From: Bolinopsis microptera
Taxonomy: Eukaryota > Ctenophora > Tentaculata > Lobata > Bolinopsidae
Length of the DNA: 64,000 nt
Assembly (NCBI RefSeq): GCF_026151205.1
Contig: NC_087078.1
Span: forward strand, 14,119,118 to 14,183,117
Direction: 5' to 3'
Under the pieces are notes generated by a model. It searched no databases. It was given only the letters and a program-made list of their open reading frames with translations, and had not been told where the DNA came from. Numbering within the stretch: the first letter of the stretch is position 1; every line of letters begins with the position of its first letter. Positions 1 to 12,103 of this stretch are shown here, piece after piece. Position numbers and translations under genes: made by a program.

Positions 1-165
1 CTCCTTTCTCTCATTCTCTTCCAGTCATCTCTCATGTTTAAAGATTTGCAATTGTAACTATGAACTAAACACATCTTGTCTTTTCATAACTTGCAATAAT
101 CTCACCTTCTACATTTCAGAAGCCATGATCTGAGAGTAGATGATTGAGCTATGTACACGATGTTG

Positions 166-845
166 TTGATTGACGATGTCAATCCTTCGCATCTCACCGA
201 TCTGCATAATAACGATCTGGTTGCGAGAAGCATTATTGGATGCGCGCGCGACCCAGTAGTGCATCGCGCTACAAAGAATGACTTAATCTGGGACAGTGCT
301 TTTGAACAATCCCCTCAAATGTTATTATTTTACTCCTCAGTTATTATTATTAGCTATAATATACGCCTTTTCATTTTCAAACAAAAAAGAATATGAAACA
401 CTAATACAAACTACAAAGTTACTAAGTATAAATCAGCTGACCGGTGCTCAAAATTAAATATATAATGCCTACTGGTGAGACCAGCAGGCATAATGCCGAT
501 CTGAGGAATTAGGCCTCGCCCGCGAGGTAAGGGCTAATTCCTCCGTAGGAATTAGGCCTCGCTCAGGCGTGGCTTTTCAGTTATTTGTATATGTAAATAT
601 ACGTTTCAGCACTGTGCGACGAGGTCTACATGTTAACTTTATAAGTAGACCCCCGCGCCAAATGTAGGCCTAATTCTGCGTTAGGCCTAACTACATTTTG
701 GTGACAGTAAGGCTATATTATATTTATGTTCATAATCACCGAATAGAGATTAGGCGGAATGACAGGCTGAGCGCCGCCCAGTAACGAAATCAGAAATGCA
801 CCACTGGGCCTCGCCGAGATGTGAAGGATTGACATCGTGAATTAA
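166..845. mobile_element. TIR element, family A (about 680 bp, non-autonomous)
   Basis: The left end (TTGATTGACGATGTCAATCC at 166) and the right end (GGATTGACATCGTGAATTAA, ending at 845) are near-perfect inverted repeats. The similarity continues inward for over 100 bp with divergence: the right arm read in reverse matches the CAGCCTGTCATTCCGCCTAA segment of the copy at 25.6 kb. There is no coding capacity, only a short chance ORF at 151-396. GC-rich inner palindromes (around AATTAGGCCTCGC) lie near 500-560. Related copies are at 25612 and 26709. The family is inferred to be a MITE or foldback element; the transposase superfamily is unknown. Confidence 0.7.
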
Positions 846-3439
846 CTTTAGGGCATTTTCACATTTTCACGTGACCTCAGTGCTGATCAGACAAATATTA
901 CGTATTTCATATTTATTTATTTTCAAACATTATTTCATATTCATATCATACCGATAATGGATAGCCTAATATAATTTTTTTTGGAAAAGGGAGACACTGG
1001 CCACGGTACACTTTATATAACCCAACTTTTGGTTTTGTACAATCCTCATATTTTAGTTAACGGTTTTTTTGTTCTACTATGATCAAATTCTGTTTTAATC
1101 CTTTGGCTGGAATGTTGGTAAAATTTCCACTTGAGTAGCTGAATTCTTCCTGGTATCCTATTTTTGGCATTGCAATTACTTTTACTAACAGTTCCAAAAA
1201 TAGAATTTATAATAATTGCAAAAATGATAATATTCACGTAGGTAACCTTTTAATTTTGATACGGTCTACAGCTAACGGCACACGAGAAATTCTATGGCTA
1301 AAGTTACAAAATATTGTGAGGATATTGATAAATGAAGTTACATCTGATAAATTCATCACTACACAATATAATTTACAACCCTTTGTTGACGTATTGGAGC
1401 GATTTATGCTTTTAAAAGGGGTCTGAGGCTCAAACCCAATCAACTGGGTTCTGGCCTGGTCAGCTCCCTGTTACCTGATCTTGAGGTGACGTACGACACC
1501 TCGTTAGCCCAATCAATGTCTGGAAGGCTGCAAGTTTTAACATGCCCAGCACTTTACTTAAGATTCTTAAGTGTTAAGGAGTTGTGCGAGATGACGCGGC
1601 GCTACTACATACTAATTCACTCGCCATCAATTTCACGAAAAGAGCGATATTTGACTTTCGCATTGGATATAAAGATGACCAATGATATTGCAGTGTTTAA
1701 GTCACGTGCGCGTGATATAGCGCGCTGGCGTGTGATTGAGATCAGATACAAACTTTTGTTCCTTCCTCTTTTTCACCTGCTCTCTGCATTATGCCTTCTG
1801 ATAAACCTATCGCTTGCAGTTTGTTGAATATCTCTGTCATCTGTCATTTGCCTTAAATTGATAACCTTCTCTTAAGCTTTTTTATGGTTGATGACGATTC
1901 ACGATACATATAGACTATTTGAGTATTATAAATATATAGAGGCCGCAGAATTATGAAGACTACCAGATCCTGGCGGAACCTAAGCGATCACGACAGGCCC
2001 TACTTGAGTATGCTGTGTTCTCAACTTTCGCTTTGAGTTTGATTTATACTTTTCTAGTTCACGACGGTAACACGACATCTGTCCGACAGCGACAACACTA
2101 TTTTCTTGTGTTTGAAGTGATATCACAAATTTGGCACATAGAAATTCACCCAAACTTGCACAACTTATTTGTCTTAAAGCTATCTTACTATCTAGAAAGT
2201 TTCAGGAAAATCGTATCGTTGGATCTCCAGATATATGCCTTGGAACCACTGCAAACCACCGAATTGGAGATATTTTTTGTGTTTAAGGTGATATCTCAAA
2301 TTTGGCACATAGAAACTCGCTCAAACTTACACAGATTATCCGTCCTATAACCACCATACTTTATGGAAAGTTTCAAGAAAATCGTACGGTAGGATCCGAC
2401 ATAAACTATTGTCCGAATAGCCTATTTTCTGAGTCGGACAGATATCGCTGTCGGACAGATGTCGCCCAATCGTTCACGACAATTGCGGCGCAATCCATAA
2501 ACAATAAATTTCGCTTATCATTTCTCGAGGGCAAATTCCTAAAATTTAAAACGTTTAAAGTATTTATAACTATAAGCCTTCCCAACTCACTAAAAGTTAG
2601 GACACTCAAATAAATATGCCCTTAAATCTATTTATAAACTTTTGTGGCTGCCAAATCCGCTTCTTTGTAGCTTTACATCGGCATTTAAACCAACATATCG
2701 TATTCCGATTCGTCGGACCCTCTTTCTCTGAACTTAGCTGTGCACAAATTTTGGAAATTTAGCTTAACGTTTAAACAATTTTAGTTAAAAGATAGTTCTG
2801 GTTTTGGCAATGTTAACTGATTTTAACCCAAAATAACAGGGTGCCGTGAAATATGAATTGACCAGCATTTGCGTGCAAACCAGCAGTCGGTGATGATCTG
2901 AGGAACAAAACGCGGCAGTACCGAAGATGAGGCCATAAAATACTCTTTGAGCTGTATCCAGCTCCCGACACACTAATATTATGCAAATTAGCACAAACTC
3001 GTTATGAGCCTCAAATATGCTAATTTGCGTCAATGAGCATGCGGTTTCCGGAGGATTTGACCTCACATTTTCTCAATGAATGGTGTTTCGTACCACCATT
3101 CGTTATCTCTGTTGTCGTGAACCTCCGGACAGTCAAATTCCGCAATCCCACTTGAAAACAATCAATCACCAGTACACGGAGATCTGACATGCTAGCAGCA
3201 GAGTGACATCTGAATTCCGGGGCTGGCATGTCTCGCGTGCCCCTCCATTTTGTAAGTGTGTCGTCGGACATTACTGACCGTGTCAAACGCTCTAACAGTA
3301 CGGCATCGCACCCGAGATTATACTTTCTCGCTTTTAATAATGTGTTGTTTATCGTATACTCTTGTTAAGATGCCTATACTTTCAAACTGACAATAATCTG
3401 CAACTCTTTGTTCGCTCCCTACCAGATAACAGTCTTAAT
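846..3439. other. Intergenic; no gene recognised except a foldback repeat
   Basis: Short open frames occur on both strands (for example 1486-1827 +, 2785-3066 - and 3020-3286 -), but none shows a recognisable domain, good splice context or supported composition. The part just upstream of 3440 may hold the promoter and 5' untranslated sequence of the small membrane-protein gene. The only structure seen is the repeat at 2073-2464. Confidence 0.5.
2073..2464. repeat. Foldback repeat containing two diverged direct copies
   Basis: CGACATCTGTCCGACAGCGA at 2073-2092 recurs as its exact reverse complement at 2445-2464, a perfect 20-bp inverted repeat about 350 bp apart. Between the arms lie two diverged direct copies (about 2099-2232 and 2266-2400). 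They share GTGATATC(A/T)CAAATTTGGCACATAG and, about 90 bp further on, GAAAGTTTCA(G/A)GAAAATCGTA. It is probably a decayed MITE; no target duplication was identified. Confidence 0.55.
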
Positions 3440-3886
3440 ATGCCTATCCTTCGTACCAGAATCAACTTCCTGAAAGCCGTCGACCCCAATGCAGCCAAGC
3501 CACCGCCCAAGAAAAAGGAAGAAGTAGAACAGCTCCCAGTTCACAAGATTGCTCTTCTTTTGCCCCTCGTCGTCATTTTAGTCGGTAAATATATCCCACT
3601 CACATGCTGATCAGATTGACGCTTTTAGTTTTATGTCTCTTCATTCTCTTTCGGGCATGCTGTCATTAATTACTAATTCTGATTTCTCTCAGGCGGTGCT
3701 TTGGTCGCTCTGTCGTTCTTATATCCCGAAACTTTCGAAGCAGGCTTGATAGCAGGTGTTTGCTTGTTATTCTACGGTATTACCGGATTCCTTCACCTAG
3801 CTTCAGTGATACTTCACCAGGGAACCTGGTTAAATGAGGTTAAACCTCAGAAACACAAGTGCTCGTGCGGGGCTGAGGATTTTTAG
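3440..3886 (+). CDS. Small two-helix membrane protein, unrecognised family
   Basis: Two exons, 3440-3584 and 3693-3886, join in phase 1 across a GTAAAT..CTCTCAG intron to give 112 aa. The start at 3440 (MPILRTRINF) was chosen because it opens a compact basic N-terminus; an in-frame ATG at 3362 would add 26 aa of low-complexity sequence. The N-terminus is polar, with a KPPPKKKEE stretch. Two hydrophobic segments follow, about residues 38-60 (IALLLPLVVILVGGALVALS) and 67-93 (AGLIAGVCLLFYGITGFLHL). The tail is short and Cys-containing (CSCGAEDF). The topology suggests a hairpin-type integral membrane protein. No family was recognised and no function is claimed. Confidence 0.65.
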
Positions 3887-4055
3887 AATTTTAGAAGTAA
3901 AATTTAAAAGTGCTAATAGAAGCCTATAAAATATTACCAGGCTTTGGTTTCGGCAATCAGTTTTGAAGTTATAAGTGTGATTTTTATGATTGTGTTATTG
4001 ATTTGTAATTGATAATGATAGTTTTATTAAGCATATACATTATCTTTTATTGACA

Positions 4056-4239
4056 AGGGGTCGTTCACATATTATATAATCACTTTTTGCCCAATTTTTA
4101 ACCCCCCCCCCCCTTCCCCATCCATAATCAGTTTTACACATGGCTATTGTGTTAGAATTAAACAAGTATAATCATTTATAAACCCCCTCCCTATCCACCC
4201 TCTGTCAGTCAGTGATTACGTAATATGTGAACGACCCCT
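4056..4239. mobile_element. Short MITE, GGGGTCGTTCACA family
   Basis: The ends AGGGGTCGTTCACATATTA and TAATATGTGAACGACCCCT are inverted repeats bounding 184 bp, with a C-rich and AT-rich interior. The same ends bound the element at 52740-52912, and one end alone is at 55160-55189. No coding capacity. The target duplication is unclear for this copy. Confidence 0.75.
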
Positions 4240-5795
4240 AAGTAATAATAGTAATATTATGTATTGTAATTATTTGGATAAGTTTATTTATTGAGGAGAC
4301 GTGTAAAGTCCGTAAGCTTGCTCATCAGAAAGACTGTAACATTCGTACATTATCAGGATTTACGTATTTCCAATACATACTATAAAAATGTGAACTAATT
4401 TTTGAGCAGTCGAGTGCGTCGTATTTTCATGAAATTGAATAGCCAAAACCTAATTTTGTTGACCTTCAACCTTGTCAGTTGTCTTTATCTAAGAGCTGAA
4501 GTCTTTACCTAAAGACTAACGACCCGGTAAGTCTCTGGAAATGTTTTAACTCTTTTCCTGTGACGACAAATTTATTTAGTGTTATTTAGTTAAACAATGA
4601 CAGTAGTAGAAAGAATAGGCCTTGTTGTTGACAACGTACATTGGATCTTAAAGCTTCGTTTCAACGTGAAAGTTCAATTAATAGAACCAACAAAAGTTGC
4701 ACTTAATACTTGATATTACATACAGTTTTGAGTTCATTTATACCAGTCAAGATCCTAAGCCCTGGACCTACACTCTACAGTGTAGGTCCAGGGCATGGTC
4801 AGATGTAAGCTGTATAGACCAAGGGATCTATAACTTTCTATAATCAGTTGTTGATAATTGATGTCTTGAACCCAAATATTCAGTGAGATCATCAAGCTCA
4901 GTACAATTATGGAATGTCATGGAATGATAATTCAAATGTTTTATATTGTCTGAACAAAAGAATAAAAACACACTTATTATCTCATATGCTACTCAGCTAC
5001 TGTCAAATCAATATACACATGCACTGTACAGTGTACACCAGCAATCGTTATCAGTACGATAATTGATATTCGGTGAATTTCTTTACAAGTCTAAAAACTC
5101 AATTTCCTGTATATATTAAATGTTTATGATAAATAAACTTAACATTTTAAAAAGCTCATTTTGGTAAGTTTTTGTTTAATTTCTACTTATTATTTGGTGA
5201 AAATTCGAAATTTACATCGAGTATGTGACGAATATCTACATTCGTATAATCACCCATAATTAGGTAACTAATCTGCTAATCAGTTAATTAGCATTACTAT
5301 CAGCTGAATTAATGCTAATTTGTTTAAAAGTATATAGAATGCTAATTGCTAAATGAGTACCATAAGCGGTATTAGCGTTAAACTTAAAATAAACTGTAGA
5401 TCTGTAAAATGTGAATAAGTCATAGCTTCTCAAGTTCATTAACTCTCTGTCCACATATGAAAGGTTCTGAAACTACTAAATTATAGTAGAATATTGACAA
5501 ACAGAGTCCAAATAATATCAAAGTTGAGTTTATCCAGCGAATGTCTATATAGACTGGTTCAAAGCGTTAACCGTTGTCGCTCCGTAAGTTCTTCCATATT
5601 TAAACTTCATCGCTGAAAATAAAGTGCTTTGTAAAGACTATCAAGACTATGAGGATTATAATGAAGACTGTAAAGCAGGGGTGTAGGAAGAGGGGAGGGG
5701 GGGGGCTAACGGCGAAATGTTTGCCATTAATACCAATCTGCTAATAGAATTTAGACAAGATGCAGCTTTCGGCGGACTTTTTACAGGCAATGTTT
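4240..5795. other. Intergenic, no gene recognised
   Basis: AT-rich sequence with no supported ORF, domain or RNA gene. A short palindrome, CCCTGGACCTACACTCTACAGTGTAGGTCCAGGG, at about 4758-4792 could form a strong hairpin. The 4-bp motif TAAT/ATTA is very frequent at 5255-5345, without clear periodicity. Confidence 0.4.
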
Positions 5796-5798
5796 CGC

Positions 5799-6178
5799 TA
5801 TAAAGACTATAAAGACTATAAAGACTATAAAGACTATAAAGACTATAAAGACTATAAAGACTATAAAGACTATAATGACTATAAAGACTATAAAGACTAT
5901 AAAGACTATAAAGACTATAAAGACTATAAAGACTATAAAGACTATAAAGACTATAAAGACTATAAAGACTATAAAGACTATAAAGACTATAAAGACTATA
6001 AAGACTATAAAGACTATAAAGACTATAAAGACTATAAAGACTATAAAGACTATAAAGACTATAAAGACTATAAAGACTATAAAGACTATAAAGACTATAA
6101 AGACTATTATAAGACTATAAAGACTATAAAGACTATAAAGACTATAAAGACTATAAAGACTATAAAGACTATTATAAG
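5799..6178. repeat. 9-bp microsatellite (AAAGACTAT)n
   Basis: About 40 nearly perfect copies of AAAGACTAT, with one variant unit (AATGACTAT) near 5874 and two ATTATAAG interruptions near 6107 and 6170. Because 9 is a multiple of 3, the array is open in several frames, giving Lys-Asp-Tyr or Thr-Ile-Lys repeats. No gene context supports translation. Confidence 0.95.
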
Positions 6179-6179
6179 A

Positions 6180-8938
6180 CTAACATGGCACGTGACCAGT
6201 GTAGTTGGGAATGAGCCCTGATTTTCTGGCATATATTGCTCCAGGAGGCGCTGTTTTCGCTCTTGTCATTCTGGGGGCTTCAACCTTCCCACGCACTCGG
6301 TCCTGGAGGGAAGATTGCGATAAGTTATAACAAACTTACAGCCCGTGTTCAAATAAAATCAAACCTATATTTTACTATACCCATATTACCCAACCGAAGC
6401 AAACCGAGTATATATTCTTGGAAGTTGCATGTTTTGTAAACTTTGTGAACATGAGAGTATTCAATGATAAATTAAATCATTAAAACAGATCTTAAATCAC
6501 TAAAAGTTATTGATATGTGATAAAATTAACCTGAACATCTTGGTGAAGAGTGAGGGCTTCATGTGTGATAACAGGGTAACTTTTAGCGAGGAGCTGCCGA
6601 GCCTGGGGCACAAACCCTGTGTAACCAGAAAGGAAATACTTCTGAAATGGTTATGTGATATTGAGTGTTAAAGTTATCAAACATTTTTTAATAATGTGAT
6701 ACTTATTTGAGAATAAAATGAGATAATGTAAGGGTAATGCGCGGCTTAGCGCGCATTGGAAAACGATATCGACATCAGACTTTTGACAACTAAAAAGCGA
6801 TCGGCGAATCGGATAACAGCTTTGTAGTTATGAGTGAAAAGTCATTTCAGATGATGACCGTTTAACATGTCTCCAGTCTCATTAGAACATTATAGCCTGG
6901 ACATACACTAAAAGTAAACCACAGACTTACTCTATTTTTAAAGTACTGTAAAAATCAATTCTTTCATAAATCTTCTTGTTTTAACAGATATCTGACGTTA
7001 AAACTATTAAACTAGCACATTGGACTGCGGTCTGAGGAGGCGTTAAAAAATACCGACAAGAATCCTCAATCTGAACAGCATTAGTAGTAGTGATGCTACT
7101 AGTTATCAACCTCCAATCTGGTGTTAAGACGCTGTAAATTCCACTGGAAAGCCGAAACAGCCTACTTGCCGCCGGATCATGATCAAAGCACCATCAGCAA
7201 ATTCGAGTGCAATTAATTAGCGAACGTAGTGATTACTATTGGCATATTTTCGTGCTTACTATTAGGCTCTGCAGCAACTACTAGCATGGTAATAAAGTCT
7301 GCATCAATACCACTCTAAATACTAACAGGAGATGAAGTATACGAGAAGTGTGTGCTTGTTACAATACAGCAGCGGCTACTCTGCAAACACTATTTAAGTA
7401 CTTGTACTATTAGTGGCTGAACTATCAGTAAACCATTAGTAAACAGTGACGCTAGACTATTTGCCAAACTCTGGACTGTAAAATCTCAATTATTGTTTTA
7501 GTAAACTTTCAGTTACTAACTATTGGTAACTCAAGTATAGGTGAACACGAGGTTTTACATTATTATATATTCTTGTTTCTGCTTGGTTTCCAGGACACCA
7601 CTCACCAGTCACCTTTAGCTGAAACAAGTAGTGAATGGAGCTGACCCACAGGCCACATTCTTATCTAGAAGAAGTTCCCAACTAACAGCAGCACGTAGGA
7701 AGCATTTATTAGGAGAGTTTAATTTCTTTTGGAAAAAAGTGAATTTTTCCAGGATCTAGGCAACTAGAGAATTTAACCAGTTAAGTTCAATAATTTTATC
7801 TGATATAATTTAGTTGAAAACCTTGAATCAGAGCATTGAGGATGCTGGAAACAGTATTACAATATCCTACATCAAGAAACATCGGAGTACCTAGACTGTG
7901 CACTCTTTGCACACAAATAAAAAGGGAATACCACTATCTTAAAAAGGGAGGATCCTGGAAAACAACACTGTCCCCGGTACCTGCCTAGTCCCCCCCTCCC
8001 CGGTACCTGCCTAGCCCCCCCCCCCCCCCCCCCCCCCCCGGTACCTGCCTAGTTCAATAAAGCAGTTTTCTGTATGTTGTGTTGAGAGTTATCTTTATCT
8101 TTTTAACCGCTATAATTTAGAGGAGAATCTATCGAAGAGAAAGGGTACACGTTTTTTAGGATGAAGTGAATTATTTCTCTGATTTAATAGGAAATCAAGA
8201 ACATTGCCCTGAGCCTGACAATCATATAAATTAATTTCTGGTTTTTTTTTTTAAACTTCATTTTAAAACTGTATTTTGTCAGGCGTCAACTAAATGACAT
8301 TTCCTTTTGCAGAAACTTTCCTTGCGAAAATGTCGTCCGTGACAAGTGCAATATTCCATAGTAGTAAGTAACATGTTACCATAACAGTAAGTAACATGTT
8401 ACCAATATAATGATGCGGTTGCATGACGTATACGACATACGTGACTTTAAATCCACCAAGTCACTATTCTTTGTCTCAAAACACAAGTTTCACGCTCGTG
8501 TGTGCATGTTATCCAATAAAACGTTTCGTTCTCATTTTCTGTGAATTCGTTTACCTATAGCAGTTGTTGTAAATATTATCAAATCGCTTCGTTTGATCTG
8601 ATTTTTGTACAGAACTTCTTTGCAGAGTTTAGAAATTTCATATGCTCATTAACTATACATATTACATCTTTACATGTTCCTTTTCGAGAACATCACAAAT
8701 TCGAAGAATAGAAAATTTGCTGAATGATAAAACATTATTCGTTTTTGTCTATTAAAATCCTAATTTGAATTTTGATATTTACAAGTCACTGTACAATATT
8801 CAAGGTAAAAGAGTAGTCAGAACTTCCACTAAAGTCATAGTTAAATTAATATAGTTCAAGCTAACTTCTTAGTTATTAACCTAACATAAGCACATTTTAA
8901 GCACAAAGCTATTCTAAATAGTACAAGGAACGCGTGTA
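6180..8938. other. Long intergenic region, no gene recognised
   Basis: No convincing ORF, exon or RNA gene. Notable only are the C-runs at 7987-8040 and a doubled AGTAAGTAACATGTTACCA motif at about 8363-8402, which contains the palindrome GTAACATGTTAC. The region directly upstream of 8939 should contain the promoter of the first protease gene, but no core promoter element was identified. Confidence 0.4.
7987..8040. repeat. Poly-C tracts between CGGTACCTGCCTAG copies
   Basis: Three copies of CGGTACCTGCCTAG are separated by C-runs, the longest over 20 C. This looks like a slippage-expanded tandem repeat. The exact length is likely to be unreliable in an assembly. Confidence 0.85.
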
Positions 8939-11123
8939 ATGGTAAGTATCCACTGTAGAATTTGTTTGTTATTTTAAAATTATACTTTTCTAACAAAACT
9001 TTAAAATCAGGCCAGCAGTGAGGTTTTAACACGATTATAGTTGCTAATCTGAGATATCTCACTAGAAATGGTGATATTACTTTATTAATAATCTCGAACA
9101 GTCACTACATTCCAGGGTAGTAAATACCTCCTAGTGTTAGCACTGCTGGCAGTGCACAGTGTAGTATCACAGAACACTGCAGAACAGGATGGCTTTAACC
9201 CGAGGATCTACTACGGAGACGATGCAGAGAAAGGGGAGTTTCCTTTCATGGTACGTGGAATATTCCGGAATGTTATATATATTATGATGTATTGTTTGGT
9301 GAAGAGAGGGAAAGAGGGCAGGGGTAAGGAGGGAACGAAAATAAAGGAATACTGGTGTAACCCGTGCCTACGGCTGGGACTTCACTATCGCAGCTGAAAT
9401 CCAAAAGTATAATCCCGCCTATTATAGTCGAAAACTAGTGAGAGTGGGAGAGATGGAGAGTAAGTGAGACACTTTAGTATCAGATTTGGGTCACAAAATC
9501 GTCAATTAAACCACTTACCACCGACTGATTAAAAATCCTTAATCATTTGGCTTCGTCAGAGTTTTGTCGAAACTATATCGAAAAAACCTCTTACCGTTTT
9601 CTTAATTAAGCCGTTCGGAAATTTCCAACGAACCCACACACTTTTAGGATTGTTAGTATAGATACCGTAGAATAGAGGGAGGGTTCCTGAAACTAATAAA
9701 CTCCTCTCCTCAGGTTAGACTGTCAGATGATTATGGACACTGGTGCGGAGGAGCCCTTATCAGTTCCCGTATAGTGATAACAGCTGGACACTGCCTCTTC
9801 TTAGACGGTGAACTGTTAACTGAGTTCCCAATTGTCACAGTTGGGGATCACAGTGGAAAGGATGAAGACATGGAACAGAGAATGGAGGTTATGAGGATAA
9901 TCCCCCACCCGGACTACAGTGATAGGACCCTAGAGAACGATATAGGACTAGTAATACTGAAAGAGGCTGTACAGATAACAGAAACAGTTACCACAATATC
10001 CTTACCAGAAGATGAGAGGCTCTACAAGGAAGGATCTGCAGTGACAGTAATAGGATGGGGTGGAACTGAGGAGTCCTACGAGGCTGCTACCCTTCAGAAA
10101 CACGTGTACGAGATATCTAACCAGGAGGAGTGTAAAAGCTTCTGGGAGTATACGATATACGAGGGTATGGTGTGCACCGGTAAACCTCCTCTGAAGGGCC
10201 ACGCTTGGACAGGGGACTCAGGGGGACCATTGTTTACTCAAGATGCCAGTGGTAAGTTTGTTCTGCTGGCCTTGACAAGTTGGGGAACTGACGTAGCAAC
10301 TCCTGATACTTACGATGTGAATACTGACGTGTCCTACTATATGGACTGGATTAAGGAGCAGAGTGGAGTGGGTTTAGATGAGTCGTTGAGTTTAGAGCTG
10401 CAGGGGGGTGTGAACCACGGGGTTGTTTTAGTTACAGACTACTCGGGGACCTCTACCATCTGCAACGATGGCATAGGACAGGATGAAGTCAGTGGTGTGT
10501 GCCGACATCTTGGATACAGCTACGGGATCCTCAAACACCTCACAGACTACCAAACTGGCAAAAAGAATACAATTGTACCTGAACTACCGGGATTTGGTAA
10601 AACCAATCTGAAATGTAGTTCTGAAGCTAAAGATGTCTCAGGGTGCACATTTAACAGCTACCCTGGAGAGGTGCCCTGCTTTGGAGGGCAGCAGCTAGCT
10701 GTGCAATGTGCTGGTATTAAGTGGAGATTCCAGATAACTGATATGGATTCCAAGATCACCATCACACCAGGCGGGGTAGCTAAAGGAAAGGTATCATGCA
10801 GGGTTGAGGCTGAGAAATATGATATGGGTATTAACTTACAGAAGGAAGTGGAAGTTGGCTTGATAAATGTAAAAGAAGATGGGGATGATTTAGAGTATAT
10901 TGCTGATATGATGTACAAGAAGAAAATGGGCGTCTTCACGACAAAACTAAAACCAAAGGAGCAAGTTGAGCACGACTGTTTTGTATGTGTAGCAGTTTTA
11001 AAGCATGATGATGACTTCTTAGCTATTAAGGGGGAGGATAATTGCAATTTTGACGCGGAGTCTAACTCGTTTAGACAATCTCTCAGGTCCTTATTTCGGA
11101 AAGAGCGGAGCAATAGGAACTGA
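8939..11123 (+). CDS. Secreted trypsin-like serine protease with SRCR domain and novel C-terminal domain (paralogue 1)
   Basis: Exons 8939-8941 (ATG only, then GTAAGT), 9116-9250 and 9714-11123 join in phase 0 to 515 aa. Exon 2 supplies a signal peptide (KYLLVLALLAVHSVVSQ) and an activation site NPR|IYYG. The S1-family protease domain runs about 32-275: CGG at 57-59, His72 in TAGHC (usually TAAHC), Asp122 in NDIGL, Ser215 in GDSGGPL. The C42-C58 and C168-C182 type disulfide cysteines are present. The residue at chymotrypsin position 189 is His, and Cys191 and Cys220 are both missing. An SRCR domain follows (about 279-385: ICNDGIG, CRHLGYSYG, PCFGGQQLAVQC). The last 130 or so residues are an unrecognised domain with an HDCFVCVA motif. 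Inferred to be a secreted, zymogen-activated protease with unusual or absent trypsin specificity. It is in tandem with 12104-14112. Confidence 0.88.
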
Positions 11124-12103
11124 TGTGAGCTTTCCCTGTTCAGTCAATGAGATAATACAATTATTCTGTCTGTTTTATTTGGTTATCATAACACACTTTT
11201 CAGTAAACCCCATTAGAACAAACTCTGTAGCCAATGTATTTATGGAAGAATGTTTTGTCTTTTGTGGCTATTTTTTATCGAGGATGTTGTGAGTTGTGGA
11301 TATTTAAATTAGAATTTCAAATTTGATCTATTATAAAGTGTTTTATATTATTTTTAGCCATAAGAACTATCAAAAAATTTAAAGTTCTAAAATCAAAGAT
11401 CTCCGGAATCCGTTAGAGAAGAACGTATTTCCAAACTCCAACACTCCAGAGTCCACTATTAATTAGAGGTCATAGAAGTTCGGGGAAGTGTGTGTCACAG
11501 AAAATAGACTTGAAAGTAAGTGGGGAATTCATAATTCAATATTTCCGTTCATTCGGCTGAGTTGACGCGGTACGAGAAATTGTTCCGGAGAATAGGGGTC
11601 AATTGCCAAATTAAATCTGAATCCCTAACAAGCGGGTTAAAGTTAAAGTTTAATTGTTTAACCGGATTTCTCCAGGCTTAAACGAATAAAGGCACTACTG
11701 AGAGGAAGTAAATTTATGGTGGGACCTTGCTTTGTTGTAAATTAGCTTTGTTGAGTTCCTTCGCAGAATCACATACGTAGATCTTTTACTTCTCCACTTC
11801 ACTAGATACACATTATGCTTTTTTGTTGTTGCTGTGATTGCCTTTGGGATGACTGCTACTGCATAGAACGTTCTCTCGTAAACGTTGTTTTCTATCTAAT
11901 TTGATTAAGCTATAAGCTAAACTGGAGACTCAAGATTGGAAAGGTCGAAATTTCTTTTGTTTTTTTTTAATTTTAAGAAACGGCGGATATTATCAAAATA
12001 ATTTCTACGCTCACGAAAGTATAAATTGCACATTCGTCAAAACATCATCTTAATCTTGTAAAATTATAGCAACTTTGAACAAAGCTAGAAGACAAGCCGT
12101 CCC
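11124..12103. other. Intergenic between protease paralogues
   Basis: AT-rich spacer between the two head-to-tail protease genes. It must hold the 3' end of the first and the promoter of the second. No ORF, RNA gene or repeat family was recognised. Confidence 0.4.

Noticed and set aside
2785-3286. Two minus-strand ORFs upstream of the membrane-protein gene
   Set aside because: No recognisable domain, no splice evidence and ordinary length for AT-moderate sequence; could be a divergent transcript but not supportable.
5760-6221. 153-codon ORF rich in Lys-Asp-Tyr
   Set aside because: Entirely produced by a 9-bp microsatellite that is open in several frames; no flanking exon or codon support.
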